In this document: one piece after another, positions 10,684-20,160 of the stretch | Position numbering within the stretch: the first letter of the stretch is position 1 | How the letters are laid out: every line of letters starts with the position of its first letter | Assembly: GCA_900642245.1 (NCBI GenBank) | Contig: CAAAJI010000207.1 | Coordinates: 29,565 to 52,955, forward strand | DNA length: 23,391 bases | Reading direction: 5' to 3' | From: Fragilaria radians | Taxonomy: Eukaryota; Bacillariophyta; Fragilariophyceae; Fragilariales; Fragilariaceae | Translations under genes and position numbers: made by a program | Notes under the pieces: model-generated | Seen by the model: the letters and a program-made list of their open reading frames with translations, nothing else | What the model was told of the DNA's origin: nothing | Databases searched by the model: none

Positions 10684-10747
10684 GTCTAGAGACTCTTTGA
10701 ACATAGATGCATTGTAAACTGTCTAGAGACTCTTTGTACATCGATGC
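10684..10747. repeat. Short tandem duplication in the integrase tail
   Basis: GTCTAGAGACTCTTTG(A/T)ACAT(A/C)GATGC occurs at 10684-10710 and 10721-10747, a 37-bp offset. It lies at the 3' end of the gypsy integrase remnant. Confidence 0.75.
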
Positions 10748-11850
10748 CCTTGCAATTGTTTACAGTACCATATGAATAAACTCTAATGACTTGGTAGGGT
10801 CCATCACGTTTTGGAAGTAGCTTATTGCAGTATTTAATTCTTTTATTGTTTTTACAATCTATGGAAAGATAAATTCGTTCCAAAATAAAAGTATACTATA
10901 AATTATTATTTTGTATAAAATGTGAGCCTATAATTTAAATTACTACTTTCTATCTTAGCGATAAAAGGATCGCTACAACTACCATTGCAAACTCTTTCCT
11001 GAACCGTTAAGATGTGCCAAAGAATTTCATTAGCATATCAAAGATTTAACAATCAATGATCTTGTATAGCGAATTATCGATATCGTTGATTAAAACAACT
11101 AAAAAATAGCGATGGAGAGTATCTTTAACGAACAAAACTAAGCAAATAGTTTTATTTGACAAAAGGATCTTTCACAACGTAGGACTCAAACCCAGAGCAT
11201 CGCGAATACTTGACATTACTTAATCTGTCCAGTTCATGCTGGTAAAACTAAAATATATACTGTCACAATATCTAACTAATCTACCTGTAGATCAGAAGCT
11301 TTTTGTTATTTATTTATTAACTCATTATAATTTGTTGAAAAAGACAAGTCAAATAACATATCTCTTCCAAACATGATTTGTGCTGGAGTAGCATCCAACA
11401 TTCTATAAACTGTGGATCTTATTGCCCACACGCAATTAGAAAATACTTGTGACCAAGGGTCATTATAATCGAATTCGAATTACTAATTCATACATAATGT
11501 CTGATGTAGACCCACAAAATTTGCTGTACTCCGTACTTTCTAGTAAATTCTTGAAATTCTGTTCCTTCTATGTCAGTTCTCAGGTTAAATAGATCGAATA
11601 GATTTTTGATTTTTCCTTTCTATTTATTCCAGGATGTTGGAATGTCATATGATACTGTTGTAAAATTTCTTTCCTAAGTGTAGTGAGAATATTTATTTTA
11701 TTACTTAGATGTAAGACTTTATGACCGTCCACTTGTTTGGTGAAAAATTCCGAATGATGTTTGATGCGTCACACTAGATTTGTGTCTATTTGCTGGTGTT
11801 TCGCAATTTCTGCAGTACTTAGAGGATAGTCTATAGTTAGCACCTAGTCA
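10686..11850 (-). pseudogene. Gypsy integrase remnant with internal insertion
   Basis: N-terminal zinc-domain region: YPLSTAEIAKHQQIDTNLV. Core: GTEFQEFTRKYGVQQIL, then PWSQVFSNCVWAIRST and DATPAQIMFGRDMLFDL (about 11459-11341), the canonical end of the integrase core. C-terminal domain: ERIYLSIDCKN...KRDGPYQVIRVYSYGTV (10883-10686). About 400 bp with no integrase similarity (about 10885-11285) separates core and C-terminus. The tail also contains a 37-bp tandem duplication. Confidence 0.8.
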
Positions 11851-11904
11851 TCAGAGTTTTGAATAGTTCCGGAAAGCATTGGAATTGGATGTCAAGTGTG
11901 ACAT

Positions 11905-11996
11905 TTTAGTGTCCAATCTACTTAGAGCATCAGCTACCCCATTCTGTGGACCATTGATATATTCTAAGTCCGGACCTAATTCCTCAATTGTCCATT
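11905..11996 (-). pseudogene. Gypsy RNase H tail
   Basis: The frame reads WTIEELGPDLEYINGPQNGV and ends VADALSRLD, the typical end of gypsy RNase H (IEEFxxxxxYxxGxxNxVADALSRL). Confidence 0.8.
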
Positions 11997-12131
11997 TTCA
12001 CCTTTGTATTCATGGAGGTCTAGATTCTGTCATCAAATTAATTAGTATTTAAAGGTTGTGCATATTTTTAAGCCTTTTCTCATTTAAATGATTTACTTCA
12101 CTTGGGACTTTTGTAAGTTTCGTTAGAGGAG

Positions 12132-12640
12132 TTAATATGTGTGATCTATATCACAAAAATAATCAATTTGCCCTAAGAGTGAGCGCAACTGCTTCAAGGT
12201 CTTAGGGGGCTTAAGTTGCTGTATTGTTTCCACTTTGGAAGTAAGTGGACAAATACCGGACATCATAATAAGAACTCCTAAATATTCAAACGACGTTGTA
12301 GCAAACATGCTTTTTTCAATATTGACTTTTAAGTTTGCTGCATGCAATTAAATTTCTTGCTCAGATGTTAGTTAGTGTATTTCGGGAATAGAAAAGGAGT
12401 TGAGTGAAAAGGCGTTTCTCCTAATTTTAATGGCAACTGTACTGGGTCTATTTTCCAGATAGCTAAAGAACCATCAAATTAGGGTTCATATTTTAGTAAC
12501 AATGACTTCAAGTCAATTTTTTTGTTAGCCTCTAAATGACTAAACAACTTAAGGTAGGCGTCTAAATCTGCCTTTTCACATTTAGCACCGAGTATTTTCA
12601 TCATTGAAGCTACAGTTACAAAACTATTCACAGCTTTTTT
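12132..12640 (-). pseudogene. Gypsy reverse transcriptase remnant with deleted catalytic core
   Basis: The 5' part (about 12640-12370) reads MMKILGAKCEKADLDAYLK, then FDGSLAIWKIDPVQLPLKLG, then TPFLFPKY. This is the usual entry of gypsy RT. The next readable part (12347-12132) is already the end of the RT: NIEKSMFATTSFEYLGVLI and LRSLLGQIDYF. The fingers and palm, including the YxDD site, are absent. The junction lies near 12350-12365. It cannot be active. Confidence 0.8.
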
Positions 12641-12670
12641 GTTCTGACTATTTATTTTATCTAAATCGAT

Positions 12671-12865
12671 TTATTTTGAGCTTTCAGTTTCCATCAGAAC
12701 GTCTATACCATCCCATTTTGAATATGTTGTCCACAATTTTTGTTTAAATTTTGACTCTGTTCGAAACCTAGGATATCTACAGTTTGCTTTTCTTAAAGTT
12801 TTTGTAAAAAAAGTGTCTAATAAGACATTTTTCAGTGTTAGATCTTCGAAAGTACCACGCTTCAT
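12671..12865 (-). pseudogene. Gypsy aspartic protease remnant
   Basis: An open 64-codon frame contains TLKNVLLDTFF, where gypsy proteases carry the LLDTG/LLDSG catalytic motif. The residue after DT is Phe instead of Gly. The following basic and Trp-Thr segment fits the spacing of the family. The call depends on its position between gag and RT. Confidence 0.5.
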
Positions 12866-13104
12866 TACTACTGCTAATTCTAATTTTAGAACTGCAGCTT
12901 CAGTAGTGTTTGACTGTGTTTTGAATTGAGAGATTCCTTCATCTCAGGCATCTCATTTATGTTGTTAGATACATCTGAACTATAGGACATTTCCTGTTTG
13001 ACCGTAAACGCTTCACTTGACGTTTTGTTTAACTTTTTCTGCTGGGCTAATTACAAGTAGGCAATCAAAGTAGGCACATACCTCAGCATCTGATCTATTT
13101 TTTG

Positions 13105-13320
13105 TTATCCCACTGACCTCGTAATAACTGTGTGAATGTAAGTAGGTAAGGAATTATAGACCATTTCTGAGATGTCATCCAAATTGATTTTATTGCATCT
13201 TCCTGGTGAATACTGTAAAAACTGATTGAATTGTTGGATTCTACTTAGCAATGTTGTATTCTTTTGTCCGCTGGGGAGTCCCAAGTGTCTCTTCATAAAC
13301 CTTTTCTGTTCCTGGCAGGC
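13105..13320 (-). pseudogene. Gypsy gag remnant
   Basis: The frame reads ACQEQKRFMKRHLGLPSGQ, then QQFNQFLQYSPG, then DDISEMVYNSLP. This resembles the gag segment of gypsy elements, where a (K/R)xP-G start is followed by an (I/L)xxxNxxLxxFPG block and a DDEIxDIxxxxLP block. Only this core is readable; both ends are lost. Confidence 0.65.
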
Positions 13321-13639
13321 CGTTGAACTGCTATAATTAAGCCCAAAAGTGAGTAAGACCTATTGAAACTTTGTTCCAAACATGGTTTTCTGGCAATTGA
13401 GCTAAGACATTTGCCAATTACCTAACCCCACCCCCAATAAGTAAATTTCTCTTTCCGCTGGTGCCCCCTTGTAACTATGATCTTTGTAAAGTAATTAACT
13501 CAGCGTAGCAAAGCAAGTACTATTTTAACGTACAGTACACATGAAAACACTTTCTTCTCTCCAACATGAATTTCTTTGCAAGAGTTCACTAAAAATGAGG
13601 CATAAAAATATCCAATGCAATTACACAGATAAGATTTAC

Positions 13640-14040
13640 CTGTAGTGGAGGAAATAGCGTTTCTTTTCTCCTCATCAAGCCAGAAGAAAATCTTGTCTTT
13701 CAAAGAGCAGAAAGCTTTTATGCAATGCTGAAATACATTATCACGTCTTGCCTGTCCGAGCGAGTGTAATGAATCAATCAGAATTTCCGCTGAATCCTAC
13801 ATTGCCTGATCAGCTACTTCTGTTATTGAAAGATTTCCCATAACTTTCATGATCCTTGATCACTTGCAACGCATGACATTTATCGGAATGCTGCTCTAAA
13901 ACCATCTTCTCCACAAAGTGTAGAGTCTCCCCACATTCTTCACAATATCTCCCTATAGATGATGCTTGCTATTTAGTCTTGATTTCAAGTATCGATGTCA
14001 CAATAGTCTAGCATTGAAGTCTAGGTATATCCTGTCCAGG
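13640..14040 (-). pseudogene. Decayed coding remnant with a Cys/His-rich motif
   Basis: Read on the minus strand, one frame gives LPGQDIPRLQC-stop-TIVTSILEIKTK-stop-QASSIGRYCEECGETLHF, followed by EQHSDKCHALQVIKD. After a one-base shift it continues MGNLSITEVADQAM-stop-DSAEILIDSLHSLGQARRDN, then FQHCIKAFCSLKDKIFFWLD and EEKRNAISSTTG. The sense continuity across three stops and one frameshift argues for a once-functional protein. CxxC followed by HxxxxC suggests a small zinc-binding fold. The family is not recognised. It lies between the gypsy remnant and the DNA transposon and could be cargo of either or an old host gene. Confidence 0.5.
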
Positions 14041-14601
14041 AAGTTATCTCATAAATCACTCTGCTAGATTTCAAACACAACATTTCTTGTGTCAATTGAC
14101 GCTTGAGACGACTTTAACTGTTGGCCTTGAATGGTGATTTTCATGTAAAACAGCCTACACACAGTATACAAATCTCGGATGCAGAGACGTTGACGAGATA
14201 TCTTTTGTTTTGTTTCTTCAGAAATATTGCAGGCAACTTTACAAAATTGGTTCCTTTAATTCTGGAGTTAACCCAAAAAAATTGAAAGGAATTGATAAGA
14301 TTACAACATTATGAGCCATTGGAGTCAGCTCATCTATAAGTAATGACATGAAAGTCAAAAGGAGGCTTGGGAATGAATTTATCAGCATTCCGTACTGGCT
14401 GATTCCTTCACTTTCACCTGTGTATAGATTAGCTGTATCCCTAGCGTTATCCAAATATGTGTATCAAAATGTGGTCAGCATGCATGGCGCCCTGACGCTC
14501 CGAAATTGGAATCCGAACCATATCAGCCAATCAATTTTAAACTCACTCTGATCTCGGTACAAACTTTAACGCAACAAGCAGCATGTCCCCTGACTTACCA
14601 G
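14041..14601. other. No recognisable gene
   Basis: Overlapping short open frames on both strands (14239-14454 minus, 14348-14551 plus) show no family signal. I see nothing I can support here. Confidence 0.5.
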
Positions 14602-14657
14602 TAACAAAAGGCATATCCCCGCGGTCCGGTTTTGTGGGTACGTAAACACATACCCAC
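14602..14657 (+). repeat. Left terminal inverted repeat
   Basis: Inverted partner of 17224-17278. Its inner part GTGGGTACG-taaaca-CATACCCAC (14634-14657) is itself a near-perfect hairpin. A related hairpin GGTGCTACG-cttttc-CGTATACC lies at 14853-14875. Confidence 0.6.
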
Positions 14658-15035
14658 AGATTACGGTCGAAAAAAGAATAGAATAAAGCATGTCAAATTA
14701 GACGGAGAAGAGATATATGAATAAATGATAAGTATTTCATTTGACACTGTCGTAATACAGATGTTTTGATCCTCCGTACATGTCAAATCGATGTGTTGAA
14801 AATTGTCACTTCAACAGCAGAATTTCGGCACTTGACACTAGAAATTTGTATTGGTGCTACGCTTTTCCGTATACCAAGAATGTTTCTGGTAGAGCTTGGG
14901 CCTAGAAACAAAAACTGTCAGAGACTTGACTAGAAAGATATTGATGAGATTCCAAAAGAGGTGAAACAATCGGAAATGCTGGAAAAGAGTTTGAAAAAGG
15001 AAAAGTTCTTTTGAAAAAGAGGAGGATATCAAGAT

Positions 15036-17066
15036 TTAACTCCGATTAGGGATTAGGTAGGTTTTTAACGGAGTGGAAGCAATCAAAACATGATTTGCCT
15101 GCGTTAACACCTGTATTTGTAGGAGAACTTTACACAGCAACGCAAAACAAGCAAAACATGCTTTGGAGGAAGATCTATAAGACTGGTTTGCAAACACAGA
15201 TTGTTTAGTTGGTTGCTTCCCCTCGTTTCTCACAGAACACGAACAGTATTTGCACAAGCGGCGCACTAAACCATCAATGCTTCTTTTTCCTAGCATTTCA
15301 GGGATTTGTCGAATGTCTACGAGAATGTGAGATCTACTGCCATTTAATCTGTATTCAACCAAATCCTGTCTAGTATTCCATTCAGCACGGCTTGTTGTTG
15401 AATTGAAGGTAGGTCAAGAAGCTCGTTCACTCTGTGTTCCTTGTATTGATGAACTTTCCGATGAGAGTGGTGACAAATTTTGTGGGAGATCCAAGCTGTT
15501 GAATGCACTCTTCAAAAAGTTTTCCCATGTTCCACCTAGCCGTTGACGCGCATCTAATTGCTTTTGATACAAGCTGCAGGTGTCAGAAGCCACAAAATCT
15601 TGCATTTTATACAAAGCATGTAAGCGCCAAGAGTTGTATAGGCATGTAGTCCACACTCTTATCCAAATGACAACAACAGGAGAGATTGGTCCCCACCGCC
15701 CAAGAGTGTGAGCTAGAACTTTGCTTAAATTGTCTACGGCACCTTTTAAAGTATTCCAAAGCAAGATATATTTTGGAACAATATTGATTGCGTCTGGTAA
15801 AGGCACCCCTATTTGTCGCCTGAGTTTGGACAATTCCATCATGACCTGCAGTTTACATTTTAGTGTGTTGCGATCAACCCTGTAGCCCCATTTAATGTTG
15901 TACTGCGGGAGTCTGTCCAATGTTGTGTCGTGCAAACCATCTTCACCAAATAACCAGTACAAGTACTTCTCTTTTGAGTACAGCATGCAGATTTCATACA
16001 GCACGAGCATCGTAGGAGGAAAGAGAATCAGCACACTGTATAGGATGCTTGTTGTTCCCACTACAAACAGTACACATGACATGTTGGACACATACGCTTC
16101 ATGCCAAACCTGACATCTATAGTCAGCACTAGGAATAATTTGACAAAACACCTCTTGGTCAATTTCACTCGCAAGATGTAAGATTGAAAATCGTTTTCCC
16201 TGTAGAACTGATGTCCTAATATGAGTGCTTGCAGAAACAGTCAATACGGATGACTTGTGCTTGTATTCATGTGCACATAGAAAATGATATCTTGATCCTA
16301 TATGAACAACATGCTTCATTGACCCAGCCTGTATGAAATTGAACAGTTTAGAAGCACCCTCATCATGCACATCAATGGTTACCGGGGAAGATAGAATGGA
16401 TATTGCATCGGGCAAAACGGCAGTGATTCTATCATTTTTCTTCTGGAGAAGACCAACTTCAAATGCAAGCTCCACTTTTAATGCGGAACATTGAGATACG
16501 ACCGCAGTACATTGTAGAAGGCAGCATCGGCAATCATGGAAGTGTAGCTGGTTTTATATATTAGTAACAGCATCCATATCTTTTGCAGAGACAGAAGCTC
16601 TTCTATGGATACCCGGTTGTGACCTTCGGGCATTCGATCGTTGATAAAATCTTGTAACATGTGATAGAAATCTCGATTTATATATAAATTCAGCTTGACT
16701 TCAATGATTGTCCGCTGCTGGTCCCATTTGATGCATGCAGTAGTTGAGAATAGGAGTAATTGATTGTTTTAGTTTTTTGATACTCCTGCAACTAGCCAAA
16801 TCCATGCTAATTTTTGTGCAGAATTCTATGCCATGTTTCCAGGGACCCTTCTGAGAAAATTCATCTGAAACGTATGCAATCGCTTCCAAAACATCCACCT
16901 CATTGTTTGATTCATTAGAAACCATAGCTATGGATACATCGACATTGTAGTCGTACCTAAAGCAATCATCAACAACCTCAGCATTCACCAAATCTTCGAT
17001 CATTTTCAACTTCTTCAATATACCTCCGATTTTGATCGGAATTTGTGTGGTGTAAAAACCGCGCAA
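15036..17066 (-). pseudogene. PiggyBac-like transposase, broken by frameshifts and an in-frame stop
   Basis: Four readable stretches follow one another: 17066-16701, about 16730-16478, 16477-15414 and 15413-15036. The first two overlap in different frames (shift near 16710-16730). A shift of one base at 16478-16476 links ...SYLNVPH to KVELAFEVGLL. The last two are in the same frame, separated only by a TGA at 15416-15414. The C-terminal half has WNTLKGAVDNLSKVLAHTLG and WIRVWTTCLYNSWRLH, which I compare with the (Y/W)NxxxGxVD segment of PiggyBac-type DDE_Tnp_1_7 transposases. It ends in a Cys-rich block (LCKYCSCS...ACFACF) like their C-terminal zinc domain. The catalytic Asp residues cannot be assigned with confidence. 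It is inactive as read. Confidence 0.55.
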
Positions 17067-17223
17067 ATATCAGTATAAGTGGGGGTGCTACATCCCTTTA
17101 AACGAAACGTATATATGTTGTTTTTCTACCCAAAACTACCCCAAATGTACGTTTTTGGTGCTACGTGTTTCCGTAGCACCTAGCCCGGCAAGCCCAAAAT
17201 TTCAAAATTCTGAAAAAAGTAGA

Positions 17224-17278
17224 GGTGCTACGTGTTTCCGTAGGACCTAAAAACCGTGGGGATATATGCTCTTCGTTA
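17224..17278 (-). repeat. Right terminal inverted repeat
   Basis: Inverted partner of 14602-14657. It contains the hairpin GGTGCTACG-tgtttc-CGTAGGACC (17224-17247). A second, perfect copy GGTGCTACG-tgtttc-CGTAGCACC lies inside at 17157-17180. Confidence 0.6.
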
Positions 17279-17335
17279 TTATGGCGCAAAGCGTAACCAA
17301 ACCGTATTTATATATATGGATATATTTGATCGAAA

Positions 17336-17519
17336 ATATATCACTTAGCTGCATCATCACTCATCCAGATGTCTCTAGGAAATTCAATTCCTTGCCACAT
17401 AGAAGCATCAAACTTGCGGTATTTTGTTAGTCGCTATAAAAAAACGACACACATTTTTACCTGCAAAGACTGTTATCGTCACCGAGGGTAACAAAATTGT
17501 AGGCATTTGAAATTTGAAC
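17336..17519 (+). promoter_or_regulatory. 5' flank of LRR copy B, shared with the third copy
   Basis: The segment starting at CACTTAGCTGC and ending at GAAATTTGAAC just before the ATG is also present upstream of the truncated copy (10134-10325). It is not present upstream of copy A. It presumably holds the promoter and 5' UTR. No TATA box or initiator can be assigned with confidence. Confidence 0.5.
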
Positions 17520-19235
17520 ATGGAGGATGAAAAGGTTGCAATCCAACGACGTTCGGCTCAGGAGGCTGGTTTTCGTCAAGAAAAAGAAAATATCTTGATT
17601 CAATTGGGTGCTTCTCCTTCCGAATTGTTGACTTCGTCAGCTCCACAGAGACTTCGACAAAAAATAGATAACAATCTCAATGAGCCAATTACAAATCCAC
17701 AATATCGAGATCCCTTGACATCGCTGGAAGAGCCTGTAAGCAATGCAGATCTAGCCATTCATGATATTCATGAAGATATACCAACTCCATTTAACCATAG
17801 TCATGAGCAAGCTCAGTATATTCAACAAGATCAGAGAACGAACCGATGGAAGAACCGAAAGAATACAATCTACATCAGTGTCAGTGTTGTTTTGATTCTT
17901 ATCTTGATCATCATTGTTGCTACAACCATCATAATGCTAAACAAAAAGTCAGATTCTATTGTAGAAGGAGAATTGAATTTGCAGTGCACAATAGATCGCC
18001 AGAAGATTGTTGAATGTGATTCTGGTTCCCTAGAGGTTCCTGTTTGTGCAAACAAAACCTTTGTTGAAGTATCAAAGGTACTCCTAAAGGAAAACAAATT
18101 ATCCGAGTTGTATCCATGCGATGCGAAACACTTTGGTCTAGTGGCTGTCACTGTTGCAAAAGTAAATGCCAATGATCAGATTGAGAACATTTATCAGTAT
18201 TGGATCGTTGCAATTCTTTATTTTGCTTTGGGTGGACAGGATTGGAGACAGGACAATAATTGGCTGACGGGTAGGTCATTTTGCGATGAGCCTTGGTTTG
18301 GTATATTGTGTTTGGAGGAAGGCACTGTTGAAAGTATCGACCTTGTTGAAAACAAGTTAGTGGGAACATTTCCAAGTGAAATAGCGTTGCTCAGCTCGTT
18401 GCGGACACTTCATCTGTCTAACAGTGATATTTTGGGGACATTACCATCTGAGATTGGAAGTAAGCAGAATCTTTCAAGGCTAGAACTTCCAAATACTCAA
18501 ATTAGTGGTACAATACCCTCAGAAATCGGTCTATCTCAAAGCCTTGAGCATATAGACATCACTGAGACAAAGATATTGGGCTCAATTCCATCAGAGATTG
18601 GAAAGTTGTCCATGTTACGTGAGTTGTGTTCAAAGGCTTAGATTTGTATTCTATTTGAAATATTTCCTTATTTTCTCTTGCTTGTTTGCTTTTTAGTATT
18701 TCTTGGATTTATGAGTCCCCTGGAAGGAACACTACCTACAGAAATGGGCAATCTTTCAAGTCTCATAAGACTTGACTTAGGCTATCTTAGTGGTTTAAGT
18801 GGAAGTCTTCCATCTCAATTTGTCAATCTGACTAGTCTTTCGGAATTCAGTTTGACTCATTGTTTCTATGACGAGATACAGTTTCCTGTTTTTCTGTCTA
18901 GCCTTCCTTCATTTTTGGAAAAGCTTGAATTATTGTCAAGCAAATTTAAAGGCTCAATACCTAAGGAAATCGCATCATTTCAAAGGTTGACTTATTTGAG
19001 CTTTACAGAAATGTCTTTGACAGGATCCTTGCCATCTGAAATCGGATTGATGACAGGACTTGAGGCTCTTCAACTAGTTTCCTTACAAAATCTTGGCGGG
19101 AAGATTCCTTCGGAATTTGGACAATTGACACATTTGACTTCTCTAAGCATCAGGTGCACTCCAGTTTTCACAACCCCGATCCAGTCGGAAGTCTCCAGTT
19201 TGCCTGGGCTTGAAATAACTTTAATCCTTTGCTAG
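17520..19235 (+). CDS. LRR single-pass membrane protein, copy B (two exons, 545 aa)
   Basis: Exons 17520-18618 and 18697-19235 are joined across a 78-nt GTGAGT...TTTTTAG intron. Exon 1 is 1099 nt, exactly as in copy A. The ATG at 17520 sits in GAACATGG. Architecture matches copy A: charged N-terminal part to NRWKNRKN (103-114), one hydrophobic span at about 115-141, a Cys-containing linker, an LRR cap with GGQDWRQDNNWL and CDEPWFGILC (about 238-264), then about 11 LPxEIG-type LRRs ending at ...LILC. No signal peptide and no kinase. By hand count about 47 of 366 exon 1 residues and about 46 of 177 exon 2 residues differ from copy A. It is likely a surface receptor-like or adhesion protein with the LRRs outside. 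The role is inferred from the domain build. Confidence 0.88.
18619..18696 (+). other. 78-nt intron of LRR copy B
   Basis: GTGAGT donor and TGCTTTTTAG acceptor, phase 1, same position as in copy A. Unspliced reading would end at a TAG 21 bases into it. Confidence 0.85.
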
Positions 19236-19436
19236 CTTTGAATTGTTCGCTTCTAATCTGACTTTTGATGTAATTAAGATGAATGGCTTCAGTTGAAAGT
19301 AAATGCTCCAAGAATCATTAAGAAAAAGCCCTTTTTATCTGGGTGCCGTTACACAGTCTCTTGAGCTTTTTGGGAATGTCAAGCGCAAATTCAAATCCTG
19401 CATTTTGTAGTCTTATATCTCTGCACAGTGCTTACA

Positions 19437-20014
19437 TTATAGGCCATAGAGCACCCTTCCTTGGATGTCACCGAAAACATAGGATTTGCAAAAGTACGGA
19501 TGAATGAAGAGAAGAAGAGTATATCTTAGAATTCTTACTTTGTTTAACCCAAATTGTTTATTGTCAATTCCACTATGCTTGCTTTGCGGCATAAACATGT
19601 ATTTTGTAGCTGCCATTGGAGCAGTCAGAAGTGTATTGGAATTGGTTGGTTTTATATCTTGTTCTACATCCAGGAGACTTCCTTTAGCTGTTTGGGGGAT
19701 CCAAAACATGTTCCAGCAGACTATTTCTTTTAATGATTGTAGTGCATCATGAGCCTAAATGTTAAGCAAAATAGGCTGTGTATTACCCTCACTACGAAAT
19801 ATTACGGCTGATGAAATTTCTAAAATTAAGCATATGAAGTGTGTGAATTGTTAGTTCTATTTTGGTTTCCATTGGCTACATAATCTTCACTTAGCTCAGA
19901 ATTATTGTAGCCTGGAATGTCATCAAGACACTTAATCTCATCAGGGAATTCCTCAATTTTGATGATGCTGTTTCCTCCTGATCTTAAGCACTTTACTTTT
20001 GCTTGATTCAGCAT
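19437..20014 (-). other. Unrecognised coding-like sequence, possibly two exons
   Basis: An ATG frame at 20014-19826 reads MLNQAKVKCLRSGG, then IIKIEEFPDEIKCLDDIPGY, and stops after 62 residues. A second frame, open from 19754, reads AHDALQSLKEIVCWNMFWIP, then AKGSLLDVEQDIKPTNSNTL, then APMAATKYMFMPQSKHSGID. It is preceded by a TTTAG acceptor-like site and followed by a GTAAGA donor-like site at 19538. Amino-acid composition looks coding, but I know no family for it. It interrupts the 3' flank shared by the two LRR genes, so it may belong to an inserted element. It is not called as a gene. Confidence 0.3.
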
Positions 20015-20035
20015 TGTGCCTCCTCGTTTGTTACT

Positions 20036-20160
20036 CCACTTTTTCTCGGATTTTGTAACTTCGTAGAAATTTGTAGAGCGGAAGATTATTATCTCCGTGT
20101 TTTGGAAACGTCTTTGGCTTCAGGTCAGATAAGAATCCTCAAGTAAGAGTTCAAGTCATA
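20036..20160 (+). repeat. Downstream block shared with the copy A flank
   Basis: Aligns with 9134-9250. Shared stretches include GTAACTT(T/C)GTAGAAA, GGAAGAT and TTCAGGTCAGATAAGAATTC / TTCAGGTCAGATAAGAATCC. It marks the far end of the duplicated LRR unit. Confidence 0.7.

Larger units (their letters stand above)
10686..13320 (-). mobile_element. Decayed Ty3/gypsy LTR retrotransposon
   Basis: Read on the minus strand, parts appear in the standard gypsy order. Gag-like sequence is at 13320-13105, a protease-like segment at 12865-12671, the linker and RT entry (YEP-stop-FDGSLAIWKIDPVQLPL) at about 12640-12370, and the RT end and connection (FEYLGVLI...LRSLLGQIDYF) at 12347-12132. The RNase H tail (VADALSRLD) is at about 11996-11905, integrase pieces are at about 11850-11340, and the integrase C-terminus (KRDGPYQVIRVYSYGTV) is at 10883-10686. 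Many stops and frameshifts break it. The RT catalytic core is deleted at about 12350-12365, and about 400 bp of foreign sequence sits inside the integrase. I could not find a matching LTR pair. Confidence 0.85.
14602..17278 (-). mobile_element. PiggyBac-like DNA transposon with hairpin-bearing inverted ends (decayed)
   Basis: The left end 14602-14657 and the reverse complement of 17224-17278 align. Left reads TAACAAAAGGCATATCCCCG and right reads TAACGAAGAGCATATATCCC; both then have a CGG/GGTTTT stretch and a 24-nt hairpin containing (T/G)AAACAC. Between them, on the minus strand, lies a degraded transposase-like frame. Target duplication is not clear; the TTAA expected for PiggyBac is not seen immediately at the ends, so exact termini may differ by some bases. 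The total is about 2.7 kb, a normal size for the superfamily. The family assignment comes from the transposase C-terminus and is tentative. Confidence 0.6.

Noticed and set aside
11160..11250. Possible tRNA gene on the minus strand (B-box-like GGGTTTGAGTCC)
   Set aside because: The flanking bases do not form an acceptor stem or a D arm, so it is at most a tRNA-derived remnant.
10490..13600. LTR pair for the gypsy element
   Set aside because: I compared the DNA on both sides of the coding remnants (about 10490-10690 and 13330-13600) and saw no convincing match.
14239..14551. Overlapping open frames on both strands left of the DNA transposon
   Set aside because: Neither shows motif, composition or splice evidence of coding.
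18148..18375. Antisense open frames within the LRR genes (also 7432-7851, 17870-18172)
   Set aside because: They recur in both copies only because the sense sequence is conserved; no independent coding signal.
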